From: an uncultured Coriobacteriaceae bacterium
GTDB taxonomy: Bacteria > Actinomycetota > Coriobacteriia > Coriobacteriales > Coriobacteriaceae
Length of the DNA: 64,000 bases
Direction: 5' to 3'
Assembly: GCA_944320725.1 (NCBI GenBank)
Contig: CALUIM010000005.1
Span: 86,472-150,471 of the forward strand
Shown: positions 18,341-26,327 of the stretch, piece after piece
Layout of the letters: every line of letters starts with the position of its first letter
Position numbering within the stretch: position 1 is the first letter of the stretch
Position numbers and translations under genes: made by a program
Notes under the pieces: generated by a model
The model's input: only the letters and a program-made list of their open reading frames with translations
What the model was told of the DNA's origin: nothing
Databases searched by the model: none

Positions 18341-19120
18341 ATGGAAGATACGGACGCGCAGCGCGCATACGCTGAGGCTGACGTCGAGGCGATACCAGCG
18401 GATGGCGAAGACGCTGAGCGTGCGCTCACTGAGGAGAAGCGTGCGGCAATACAGGCGCGCAACGCATTCATTCGCGCGGCAGACGCGGCGCTCACCGATA
18501 TCCGCCAGCGTTCCTACGAGGGCAAGCTCACCACAACGACGCGCTGGAAGAAGCGCGCTTTTGCCCCCGTGGGCATGGATGCCAAGACGTTCACCGAGCA
18601 GCTCATGATCTACATCCAAGATCGCGATCACGCCGAGGCGAAGCCTGTGATGGGGCGTGTGGCTGCCCCGAAGCCCTTGGAGGTCGAGCTTGAAGGCGTC
18701 GAGCTTGCCGATACCGACGAGCTGCCCGACCTCGATGTGAGCGACATCGCGTTCATATTTGGCAAGAAGGGCATCTACCTGTATTCGGTGGCGTTGCTCT
18801 CGCACAGCTTTGCCCGCGCGCTGTACCTCACGGCCGAGGATAACGATATGGCGACGTTCGTCGATGTGGTGCGCACAGAATCGAGCACGTATCCGCGACC
18901 GGTAGGTATCGATGCCTTCATGAACCCGCCGTATCTCTGGCCGCGTTCCAAGACGCTTCGCGTGTTTGACGAGGTGGTTGCCACGGGCTCGTTCAACGAT
19001 ATCAAGCAGACTGCGACGTCGTTCGGCACGCCGTATTTCTACTCGGATATGTATCTCAGCGAAGCGCAGGCTGCCTCGCTGGCGCAGTGGTATGGCGTCG
19101 AGCGCGGCATGAATCCGTAA
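18341..19120 (+). CDS. Unknown soluble protein heading the redox block
   Basis: I do not recognise this 259-residue protein. It has an acidic, charged N-terminus (residues 1-60), no signal peptide and no clear membrane span. A C-terminal region rich in aromatics includes MNPPYLWPRSKTL near residue 195. The ATG follows a GGGGGAG site. The NifU-like gene begins 35 bases later on the same strand, so they are probably co-transcribed. Its position next to the LuxR regulator and before the Fe-S, AOR and cytochrome genes suggests an accessory role such as chaperone or maturation factor, but nothing in the sequence proves this. Confidence 0.75.
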   Translation: MEDTDAQRAYAEADVEAIPADGEDAERALTEEKRAAIQARNAFIRAADAALTDIRQRSYEGKLTTTTRWKKRAFAPVGMDAKTFTEQLMIYIQDRDHAEAKPVMGRVAAPKPLEVELEGVELADTDELPDLDVSDIAFIFGKKGIYLYSVALLSHSFARALYLTAEDNDMATFVDVVRTESSTYPRPVGIDAFMNPPYLWPRSKTLRVFDEVVATGSFNDIKQTATSFGTPYFYSDMYLSEAQAASLAQWYGVERGMNP

Positions 19121-19155
19121 TACCCATTTGCGTGAGACGTGGAGAAGGAGCAGCT

Positions 19156-19749
19156 ATGCCCAGACATCTTACCGAGGACGCGCCGTTTTTGCGGACGCCC
19201 GACATGTATCAGATCGAGCGCGACGCGCCCATCTCGGAATACCCCAAGCAGGCGATTGACCTGATTGCCGATGCGGTGAACGGCGGCGTGCCCGAGGGCG
19301 CCAATGCGTTCTGCAGTGTTGGCAAGGAGAAGCGCGGCACAGTGCAGATGCAGCTCTTCGCCGTCGTCGATGCGTCTGAAGATCGCTTCGTCGAGGTGGG
19401 CTTCCGAAGCCATGGGTGCCTTGCCGCCATTGCCTGCGCCACGGCGATCGCGACGCTGCTGCGGGGCAAGACGATAGCAGAGGCGCTTGAGATCACCCGT
19501 GAGGACATCACGGCGCTTACCGGCGAGCTGCCCGAGAGCCGTGCCTACACCTATATCTTTGCCCTCGAGGCCATTCGCGCGCTGGTGGGCAACTACTGCT
19601 TGAAGCAAAAGGGGTACTCGATTGCCGACCTTGATGCGTTCGCGCCCTGCCAGAAGCTCAGCGTTCCGTGCATGCTCACCGAGAACTGCTCGCTGCGCGA
19701 CGATCGCGTGGAGCAAGAGCTCAAGGAGCGTGGCGAGCTCAAGGGTTAG
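19156..19749 (+). CDS. NifU/IscU-like iron-sulfur scaffold protein
   Basis: From the ATG at 19156 (GAAGGAG site) the protein has 197 residues. The core FRSHGCLAAIACATAIATLL followed by a GKTIAEAL helix resembles the NifU N-terminal scaffold fold, with candidate cluster cysteines near residues 56 and 116 and in FCSVG. A C-terminal tail of about 60 residues holds further cysteines (PCQKLSVPCMLTENC), unlike plain IscU. It lies 260 bases before a gene for a protein with four [4Fe-4S] sites, so local cluster assembly for that protein or the AOR enzyme is plausible. Confidence 0.7.
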   Translation: MPRHLTEDAPFLRTPDMYQIERDAPISEYPKQAIDLIADAVNGGVPEGANAFCSVGKEKRGTVQMQLFAVVDASEDRFVEVGFRSHGCLAAIACATAIATLLRGKTIAEALEITREDITALTGELPESRAYTYIFALEAIRALVGNYCLKQKGYSIADLDAFAPCQKLSVPCMLTENCSLRDDRVEQELKERGELKG

Positions 19750-19823
19750 TGCGGGATTATGGAATCCGCGTGGGGTGTGCGGCATTTCTGCACCTAGACG
19801 CGGTGCGCTCAGGTGGGTACCCC

Positions 19824-19890
19824 AAAACAGGTGACAGGGCTTCTATGCTGGTAGCGACCTGAAAAGGCAAATTACCCAGAAGCAGGTGAA
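19824..19890. promoter_or_regulatory. Second copy of the LuxR-region motifs upstream of the Tat iron-sulfur gene
   Basis: AAAACAGGTGAC (19824-19835) and GCAGGTGAA (19882-19890) match the two motifs of the luxR/18341 divergent region, here in direct orientation. They stand 120-185 bases before the iron-sulfur gene, within the only sizeable gap of the redox block, and mark a likely internal promoter region. Confidence 0.45.
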
Positions 19891-19917
19891 GCCGCGTGAC
19901 CAAATAAGGTGACAATG

Positions 19918-19973
19918 GTACACGGCGGATTGCGCGTATCGCCCGCGCAGTCGTCGTACCAAGTACACGGCGG
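19918..19973 (+). repeat. Direct repeat GTACACGGCGG in the leader of the iron-sulfur gene
   Basis: The 11-base string GTACACGGCGG occurs at 19918-19928 and 19963-19973, 45 bases apart. A spacing of about four helical turns would put two bound proteins on the same face of the DNA. It may be a second regulator site. Confidence 0.4.
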
Positions 19974-20009
19974 CCACGGGACCGCCGTACGATGTAAGGG
20001 GAGGGAACT

Positions 20010-20732
20010 ATGAAAGAGAACACCGCCTTGGAGCAGGTGGGCTCCGGCGCGGATCGCCTCAACTCCTTCTTTACCCGTCGCGGGTTTGTGAAGGTGTCGG
20101 GGGCGTTCGTGGCGAGCATGGTGGCTCTCGGCCTGCTCCCGGAGCCGGCGGCGGCAGCGCCGACGAGCTCGAACGGAGCGGTTGACTACTATGCGTGCCC
20201 CACGCACGTGCTCAAGGTGAACCGTGCCCGCTGCACGGGTTGCCAGCGTTGCGAGATGAGCTGCACGCTCACCAACGACGGCGTGTCCCAGCCTGCGGCC
20301 GCCCGCATCCACGTGCGCGACGGCTTCAACTTCGGCGCCGGGCTCGACACGGCCGACGGCACCTTCTACTCGCAGGAGTGGCAGGTCCGTACGTGCCACA
20401 TGTGCAAGACCGCGCTCTGCCAGACCGCATGCCCGCATGGTGCCATCTTCACCAACGAGAACGGCGTGCGCGTGGTCGATGCCGAGAAGTGCGTCGGCTG
20501 CGGCAACTGCGTGTCTGCGTGCCCGTGGAACATGCCCGTTGTGAACACCGTGACCGGCAAGTCCTCGAAGTGCGTCGCCTGCGGTCGCTGCGTCGAGCAG
20601 TGCCCCAACGGAGCCATCGAGCTCATCGAGTGGGAGGATGTCAACCATTCCTCCGGCCCGACTCGCTTCGAGACCACGTTCCCGCTGGTGAGCGAGACGC
20701 AGGACTTCGTCGGCGGCGGCCACGTCGCGTAA
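20010..20732 (+). CDS. Tat-exported ferredoxin-like protein with four [4Fe-4S] sites
   Basis: The 240-residue protein starts with a twin-arginine signal (TRRGFVK, Arg23-Arg24, then a hydrophobic stretch and AAAA at 47-50). Four cysteine groups follow: C75/78/81/85, C129/132/137/141, C161/164/167/171 and C188/191/194/198. This is the arrangement of HybA/NrfC/YdhY-type electron-transfer subunits. The signal implies it works outside the membrane after cytoplasmic cluster insertion. The AOR-family gene begins 17 bases later, so this is its probable electron-transfer partner, comparable to the YdhY-YdhV pair of enteric bacteria. The ATG follows GGGGAGGG. Confidence 0.93.
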   Translation: MKENTALEQVGSGADRLNSFFTRRGFVKVSGAFVASMVALGLLPEPAAAAPTSSNGAVDYYACPTHVLKVNRARCTGCQRCEMSCTLTNDGVSQPAAARIHVRDGFNFGAGLDTADGTFYSQEWQVRTCHMCKTALCQTACPHGAIFTNENGVRVVDAEKCVGCGNCVSACPWNMPVVNTVTGKSSKCVACGRCVEQCPNGAIELIEWEDVNHSSGPTRFETTFPLVSETQDFVGGGHVA

Positions 20733-20749
20733 GGTAAGGAGTAACTTAA

Positions 20750-23002
20750 ATGGCTGATACTGCCACTTTCGGTTCTTACGGTTGGATGGGCCAGATCGCC
20801 CGTGTCAACCTCTCGACCGGCGAGATCACGGTCGAGTCCGACGAGGCCATGCAGAAGGACTACATCGGCGGCATGGGCTTCGCCAACAAGATCATGTACG
20901 ACGAGGTGCCCGCTGGCACCGCGTGGGACGCCCCCGAGAACAAGGCTGTTCTCGCCGTGGGCCCGCTCACCGCTTCCGGCGTGCCCCTGGCTGGTCGCTC
21001 CACGTGGGCGACGCTGTCCACCTTCTCGAAGGACTTCCTCATCGTCGACGCGCACTGCGGCGGCAACCTGGGCGCCCAGCTCAAGTTCTCGGGTCATGAC
21101 GGCCTCATCATCGAGGGCGCCTCCGAGACCCCGTGCTACATCCTGATCGACGATGACAAGATCTCGATCGAGGACGCCTCCGCCGTCTGGGGCAAGGGTA
21201 CCCGCGAGACCACCGAGGCGCTCTGCCAGAAGCACGGTCTCGAGGCTTGCGTGGCCGCCATCGGTCCCGCGGGCGAGAACCTGCTCCCCTATGCGTGCGT
21301 CATGAACACCCGCAGCCACTCCGCGGGCGCTGGCCTGGGCGCCGTGCTCGGTTCCAAGAAGTGCAAGGCCGTTGTGGTCAAGGGCACCAAGGCTGTCAAC
21401 GTTGCCGACCCGCAGATGGTCTCCGACCTCTCCGATTACATGATCGCCGAGGTCCTGGGATCCAACAACAACCATGTTGTGCCGTCGACCCAGCAGTCCT
21501 GGGCCGAGTACTACGACGCTGGTTCGCGTTGGACCGCCAAGAAGGGCCTGTACTGGGCAGCTGCCGAGGGCGGCCCCATCGAGACCGGCGAACCCAAGCC
21601 CTTCGAGCCCAACACCATGGGCTATCGCTGCATGAAGTCCACCAAGGACATGGGTCCCGAGGCCGAGAAGTACACCGTCAAGATGGCCGGCTGCCACGGC
21701 TGCCCCGTGCGCTGCTACTCGATGATTCGCGACCCGCGCGTCCTCGAGGCCACCGGCTACGCTTCTTCGGGCAACACCTGCGTGCCGAACTTCCCGTTCT
21801 CCACGTACATGCAGCCCATCATGAAGGCTCAGGGCATCATGAACGACGAGGTCAAGACCGATACCTCCGTCTTCTATGACCAGCTCATCTCCGCCACGGT
21901 CGATGACCTTGGTCTGTGGTGCAACTACGCGCAGCTCTACCGCGACATCGCCTGGACCTATGCCCAGGGCATCCTCGCCGAGCACGTGCCGGCCGAGCAG
22001 ATGGCCGAGTACAACTTCGACGCCATCGTGAACAACGGCGACCCCACCTCCTTCATCAAGATCCTGGTGGACATCGCCTCCAACGACGTCGAGAACAAGC
22101 CCATCGCGCTGCTGGGTCACGGCCCGATGGTGTGGTGCAAGGAATGGAACCACATGGAGTGGTTCGACACCACCGCCTCCACCCTCATCAACTACCGCGG
22201 CTGGCCCGTGCACCACGCGCACGAGTGCTTCGGCCAGGTGGGCGCGCTCTACAACATGGTCTTCAACCGCGACGACATGATTCACTCCGCGGTGAACTTC
22301 CAGGGCTGCGGCCTGCCCATCGACCTCAAGAAGGAGATGGCCGAGGAGATGTGGGGCTCGGCGGACGCGGTCGACCCCAACAAGGACTACACGCCCATGA
22401 ACGAGGCCAAGGCCGAGTTCTGCTGGTGGTCCATCGTCACCGACGTGCTGCATGACTGCCTGACGCTGTGCAACTGGGTGTGGCCCATGGCCATGGCGCC
22501 CGCCAAGGAGCGCAGCTACCGCGGCGACCTCGACCTCGAGGCCCAGTTCTACACCGCGGTCACCGGCCAGGAGATCACGATCGACGATCTCTACAAGGCC
22601 GCCGAGCGCGTCATGACCCTCCAGCGCGCCAACACCGCGCGCGGCATGACTGACGCCGATGGCAACATGGGTTGCAACGACTTCCGCAACATCCATGACA
22701 CCATTACCGAGTGGCCCTTCACCAAGGATCCGGACATCGAGCCCTTCACCGCCGGCACCGACAAGATGGAGAAAGAGGACTGGCAGACGGCCCTCACCAT
22801 GCTGTACAAGCGTTTCGGCTGGGACGAGGAGCTGGGCTGCCCCACCAAGGAGTGCCTCGAGGACCTCGGTCTCGACGACGTTGCCTCCGACCTCGAGGAG
22901 CTCGGTCTCCTTACTGAGGGCGGCGCCGCGTACGACGATCGTACCCGCACCTACGCTGGTTGCCTTGCCGAGTACTGCGGCGACAACCCGGCGCTGGCCT
23001 AG
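20750..23002 (+). CDS. Aldehyde:ferredoxin oxidoreductase (AOR)-family tungstoenzyme
   Basis: The 750-residue protein has the AOR N-terminal domain (GPLTASGVPLAGR near residues 71-83). The cluster ligands are Cys315, Cys318 and Cys322 (CHGCPVRC), with a fourth, Cys574, in a D-x4-C motif. This matches the AOR pattern that binds one [4Fe-4S] next to a tungsto-bispterin. It is longer than archaeal AOR (about 600) and nearer YdhV. It has no signal peptide although its neighbour has a Tat signal, so it may be exported as a passenger or stay cytoplasmic. Codon use is strongly biased (Lys almost always AAG, Asn AAC), suggesting high expression. Substrate unknown. Confidence 0.92.
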   Translation: MADTATFGSYGWMGQIARVNLSTGEITVESDEAMQKDYIGGMGFANKIMYDEVPAGTAWDAPENKAVLAVGPLTASGVPLAGRSTWATLSTFSKDFLIVDAHCGGNLGAQLKFSGHDGLIIEGASETPCYILIDDDKISIEDASAVWGKGTRETTEALCQKHGLEACVAAIGPAGENLLPYACVMNTRSHSAGAGLGAVLGSKKCKAVVVKGTKAVNVADPQMVSDLSDYMIAEVLGSNNNHVVPSTQQSWAEYYDAGSRWTAKKGLYWAAAEGGPIETGEPKPFEPNTMGYRCMKSTKDMGPEAEKYTVKMAGCHGCPVRCYSMIRDPRVLEATGYASSGNTCVPNFPFSTYMQPIMKAQGIMNDEVKTDTSVFYDQLISATVDDLGLWCNYAQLYRDIAWTYAQGILAEHVPAEQMAEYNFDAIVNNGDPTSFIKILVDIASNDVENKPIALLGHGPMVWCKEWNHMEWFDTTASTLINYRGWPVHHAHECFGQVGALYNMVFNRDDMIHSAVNFQGCGLPIDLKKEMAEEMWGSADAVDPNKDYTPMNEAKAEFCWWSIVTDVLHDCLTLCNWVWPMAMAPAKERSYRGDLDLEAQFYTAVTGQEITIDDLYKAAERVMTLQRANTARGMTDADGNMGCNDFRNIHDTITEWPFTKDPDIEPFTAGTDKMEKEDWQTALTMLYKRFGWDEELGCPTKECLEDLGLDDVASDLEELGLLTEGGAAYDDRTRTYAGCLAEYCGDNPALA

Positions 23003-23022
23003 TTGCCTGAGAGGAGATAGCA

Positions 23023-23691
23023 ATGGCTGACGAGAAGAAGGAGACCACGGGTACCACCGAGGCCGCTCCTAAGAAGAAGAATTGGAAGGCGAAGCGCCTG
23101 CCCATCGTGATCGCCGCCGTCGTGGTTGTCACGGTGCTGGGCGTCGCCGGCTGGGCCTGGCGCGCCACGCCCGAGTACTGCGACTCCATGTGCCACAGCA
23201 CCATGGGCAAGTACTACAACTCCTACATGAACGACACCGAGTCGCTCGCCTATGCGCACAAGGGCGTTGTCGAGGGCGACTGCCTGGGCTGCCACGAGCA
23301 GACCCTCTCGCAGATGGGCAGCCAGATCTCGGCGCAGCTCTCCGGTAGCCACGAGACCCCGCTTGCCAAGGAGACCTACTCCAACGAGTTCTGCCTGCAG
23401 AGTGGTTGCCACGCGGGCGCCGGTGTGATGCCGGGTGCCTCTGAGTCGTCCACGGCCGACCTCAGCTTCGATCCGCACAGCGATTACCACGGCGTGCAGC
23501 AGTGCAACTCCTGCCACCGCTTCCATGACCAGAGCGTCTTCACTTGCGCTACCTGCCACCAGGTTGGCGCCTGGGAGGGCGAGGGCGGCGTGCCTGAGGG
23601 CTGGACCGTCCAGGATCTTGGTTACGGCAAGGAGGGCGCTGTGCCCGACGGCTGGACCACCCCCGACCTGTTCGAGACCGCGTCCGAGTAG
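23023..23691 (+). CDS. Membrane-anchored multiheme cytochrome c, NapC/NrfH-like
   Basis: The 222-residue protein has one N-terminal anchor (about residues 26-47) followed by five heme-type motifs: C53-x3-C57-H58, C87-x2-C90-H91, C124-x4-C129-H130, C161-x2-C164-H165 and C175-x2-C178-H179. Two have expanded spacing. The first, followed by STM, resembles the membrane-proximal heme of NapC/NrfH quinol dehydrogenases. It would link the menaquinone pool to the Tat iron-sulfur subunit and the AOR enzyme. The tail holds a short repeat, VPxGWTxxDL, at 190-199 and 207-216. It starts 20 bases after the AOR gene. Confidence 0.9.
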   Translation: MADEKKETTGTTEAAPKKKNWKAKRLPIVIAAVVVVTVLGVAGWAWRATPEYCDSMCHSTMGKYYNSYMNDTESLAYAHKGVVEGDCLGCHEQTLSQMGSQISAQLSGSHETPLAKETYSNEFCLQSGCHAGAGVMPGASESSTADLSFDPHSDYHGVQQCNSCHRFHDQSVFTCATCHQVGAWEGEGGVPEGWTVQDLGYGKEGAVPDGWTTPDLFETASE

Positions 23692-23730
23692 CAGGACACG
23701 GGTCTTGATCTAAGCTCATACGAGCGCCTT

Positions 23731-23767
23731 CGATGTCCCGAGCGGACGTGTTCTGCTCGGGGCATCG
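23731..23767 (+). terminator. Hairpin closing the AOR-cytochrome operon
   Basis: A 13-bp stem with one G-T pair (CGATGTCCCGAGC / GCTCGGGGCATCG) and an 11-base loop lies 39 bases after the cytochrome stop. The following sequence is only moderately T-rich. Confidence 0.55.
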
Positions 23768-23876
23768 TTACATGTATATCGTGTGCGCGGCGCGCGGTCT
23801 GGGCTGCAAACGGGGATAATGGCTAGGACCAACTCGATATATCGGCCGCGCGCTGCGCGCGGGCAGGGGAGGACCT

Positions 23877-24143
23877 ATGGTTTCGATCGATTTCACGCCG
23901 CGCGGGGTGTGCTCGCGCAGCATCCATGTTGACCTGGACGATGCGGGCCAAGTTGTCGAGGGCTGCTCGTTTGTGGGCGGCTGCAACGGTAACCTTAAGG
24001 CTATCTCGAAGCTCGTGAAGGGTATGCCGGTTGAGCAGGTTATCGCTGTGCTCGATGGCAACACCTGCGGTGCTAAGCCCACCTCGTGCGCCGATCAGCT
24101 GTGTCGCGCCCTCGAGGCGGCACGCGCGCAGGCGCAGGCATAA
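23877..24143 (+). CDS. Small TSCPD-domain protein, TIGR03905-like
   Basis: The 88-residue protein matches the four-cysteine TSCPD family in size and pattern: a start FTPRGVCSR, a central GGCNGN and a C-terminal CGAKPTSCADQLC. The family is widespread in anaerobes, often near redox or vitamin B12-type genes, and has no proven function; a metal or cluster site is plausible from the cysteines. The ATG follows GGGGAGG. It is 20 bases before the Tat lipoprotein gene and probably co-transcribed with it. Confidence 0.8.
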   Translation: MVSIDFTPRGVCSRSIHVDLDDAGQVVEGCSFVGGCNGNLKAISKLVKGMPVEQVIAVLDGNTCGAKPTSCADQLCRALEAARAQAQA

Positions 24144-24163
24144 CAAGGCGGTAGCAACCACCC

Positions 24164-25423
24164 ATGTTCGGACGCAGACGGGACAACCAGCGACAGGGTA
24201 CGGGCGCCGCCGCAGCGGCAGATGGGCGCGGTATCACGCGGCGTCGTTTCGCGACGGGCACCGCGCTCGCCATCGGCGCCGGCATTGCGACGATCAGCCT
24301 GACGTCGTGCGGTAACGACAAGAAGAAGCAGACAACGGGCGAGCCCCAGGTGGTGACCGATGATTCGCAGGTCATCTCGGTGCTCGACGGCGACTATGCC
24401 AACGTCGATAACCCGCTGGTGGAGTCTGGCAGCTGGACGCTCCCCTTAGGCACGCTGCTGTTTCACACCGGCGGCACGTGGGCAGCGGCGATGCTCACGC
24501 CCGAATCGTCGCTCCATATCAATACGCTGGGAACGCTCAGCCTCTCGAGCGGGAATATGGTCACGCTGCTCGAATCGCCGGCGCAGGGGCGCGGCTTTGA
24601 CTTCTTCGACGTGCGCTGCTCGGACGAGGTCTATGCGTGGGTCGAGATCAACTACACCGATCGTTCATGGGCGCTCTTGGGTCAGGGATTTTCTTCCGGC
24701 AGCCTCACCGGCGACCCCGTTCAGCTCGATTCAGGCGATGTCGATTGGGAGCCGCCGCGCTTCACGGTGTGGGGCTCGAGCGTGATCTGGCAGAAGATGC
24801 CGCTTGCAACTGGCGAGGCGTCGTCTGAAGACTCGCATTGCTATCGCTGGACGCTCGGCGATACCGAAGGTTCCGATCTGTGGACGTCGCACGGGCGCTT
24901 TGCCACAAGCCCGCGCGTCTCGAACGGAATTCTCACCATTGCCCCGCGCGTGCGCGGCGATGAGGGCGTGTACTACGGCATGACCGCCATCGACCTTACC
25001 GATGACAACAACACGCAGGTCGACCAGCTCGTATTGCCACGCACCGTGGCGCCATTTACGGCCGACTATATGAACGAGTCGTTCGTCTTCTCCATCGAGG
25101 CAAGCTACAACGGCTTAGGGAGCCTAGGCAACATGGGCACCTTCGTGGGACGCGAGGGCGGGCCCTACACCTATGTGCGCCGAGAGCCGCTCTCGGCCGC
25201 GGTGGGCAACGGGTCGCGGCTGCTTGTTAAGGCGCAGGCCTCGAATTTCGTCATCGACCTCGAGGAGCATACGTACGCTACCCTTCACGCCCCCGATCGA
25301 TCGCTCGATTTTGGTGAGTGGCCGGCAACCGAGGGTGCCAGCGAGCGCTTCCTTTCGTATGCCACCGTGCGCAACGACCAAGGCGTTCCCGAGAGCGTGG
25401 TGGCGCGCGTCTTCAGTATCTAA
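24164..25423 (+). CDS. Tat-signal lipoprotein of unknown function
   Basis: The 419-residue protein has a twin-arginine motif (TRRRFA at 25-30), a hydrophobic stretch and a lipobox LTSC with Cys49. It is therefore predicted to be exported by Tat and lipid-anchored outside the membrane. The rest has repeated aromatic and aspartate-rich blades that could form a beta-propeller, but I recognise no family. Tat use suggests folding, or a cofactor, before export. It lies next to the redox block and may belong to it functionally. Confidence 0.75.
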   Translation: MFGRRRDNQRQGTGAAAAADGRGITRRRFATGTALAIGAGIATISLTSCGNDKKKQTTGEPQVVTDDSQVISVLDGDYANVDNPLVESGSWTLPLGTLLFHTGGTWAAAMLTPESSLHINTLGTLSLSSGNMVTLLESPAQGRGFDFFDVRCSDEVYAWVEINYTDRSWALLGQGFSSGSLTGDPVQLDSGDVDWEPPRFTVWGSSVIWQKMPLATGEASSEDSHCYRWTLGDTEGSDLWTSHGRFATSPRVSNGILTIAPRVRGDEGVYYGMTAIDLTDDNNTQVDQLVLPRTVAPFTADYMNESFVFSIEASYNGLGSLGNMGTFVGREGGPYTYVRREPLSAAVGNGSRLLVKAQASNFVIDLEEHTYATLHAPDRSLDFGEWPATEGASERFLSYATVRNDQGVPESVVARVFSI

Positions 25424-25519
25424 TTGATGCGCCTTGGAAGAAATTCCGGCAACTGGGAATAATGAGAGACAGTAGGCGCCGGCGCGCTGTCTTGGCATGC
25501 GTCGACCGCCTGCCGCTCT

Positions 25520-25551
25520 TTGCATCATGAATGTGTTGCATGCGGTACAAT
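25520..25551 (+). promoter_or_regulatory. Possible promoter of the two-component operon with TTGCAT repeats
   Basis: TACAAT at 25546-25551 is a good -10 element. TTGCAT occurs at 25520 and 25536, and TTGCAA at 25559. The first copy is 20 bases from the -10, longer than optimal, so an activator site is likely and the repeats may be the response regulator's own boxes. Confidence 0.35.
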
Positions 25552-25586
25552 ATTCGAGTTGCAAGCGGTAGATGAGGAGGCCGACT

Positions 25587-26324
25587 ATGGCTTCAGACGC
25601 AAGAAGCATTCTGCTCGTAGAAGACGAGAAGGCAATCCGCGATGCCGTCGCGGCGTACCTCGATCGCGAAGGTTATTGGGTCGTGGGCGTGGGAGACGGC
25701 CAGTCGGCGGTCGAGGAGTTCGAGAAGCACCACTTCGACCTTGTGATTCTCGATTTGATGCTGCCCAAGCTTTCCGGCGAGCGTGTCTGCCGCGCTATCC
25801 GCGACAAGACCTCTGCGGTGCCCATCATCATGCTTACCGCTAAGGGCGAGGTTGAGGATCGCATCATTGGTTTCGAGCTTGGCGCCGACGATTATATCGT
25901 CAAGCCGTTCTCGCCGCGCGAGCTGGTGGCGCGTGTGCGCGCCATGTTCCGCCGCGCGCAGCGTGCCGAGGAGCCGCAGGTCGAGGTTCTCGACTTTGGC
26001 GATCTGGTTATCGATATCTCCGGACATAAAATTCTCGTTGAGGGCAAGCAGGTTGATCTCACGGCGTCCGAGTTCAAGTTGCTCGCAACGCTCGCGCGCC
26101 ATCCCGGCCGCGTGTACAACCGCATGGAGCTCGTCGAGAAGGTTCTGGGATACGATTTCGAGGGCTATGAGCGCACCATTGACTCCCATGTCAAGAATCT
26201 GCGCGCCAAGCTTGGCGACGATCCCAAGAACCCCAAGTGGCTCTACACCGTCCACGGCGTGGGCTATCGTTTCGAGGCGCCCGCCGCAGACGACGCCAAG
26301 GGTACGGGAGCAAGCGAGGGATAG
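25587..26324 (+). CDS. OmpR/PhoB-family response regulator
   Basis: The 245-residue protein has a receiver domain with phosphoacceptor Asp56 (DLVILD) and acidic pocket VEDE, with the conserved Lys in YIVKPFS. A winged-helix DNA-binding domain follows (LTASEFKLLATLARHPGRVYNR ... DSHVKNLRAKLG). It is followed within 3 bases by its histidine kinase. The ATG at 25587 has a GAGGAGG site 6 bases upstream. The regulon is not evident from the window. Confidence 0.95.
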   Translation: MASDARSILLVEDEKAIRDAVAAYLDREGYWVVGVGDGQSAVEEFEKHHFDLVILDLMLPKLSGERVCRAIRDKTSAVPIIMLTAKGEVEDRIIGFELGADDYIVKPFSPRELVARVRAMFRRAQRAEEPQVEVLDFGDLVIDISGHKILVEGKQVDLTASEFKLLATLARHPGRVYNRMELVEKVLGYDFEGYERTIDSHVKNLRAKLGDDPKNPKWLYTVHGVGYRFEAPAADDAKGTGASEG

Positions 26325-26327
26325 TGC

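Noticed and set aside
20366..23023. Very long open frame on the minus strand opposite the AOR gene
   Set aside because: It is a shadow of the strongly biased codons in the AOR and neighbouring genes. The plus-strand proteins have clear Fe-S motifs and ribosome sites.
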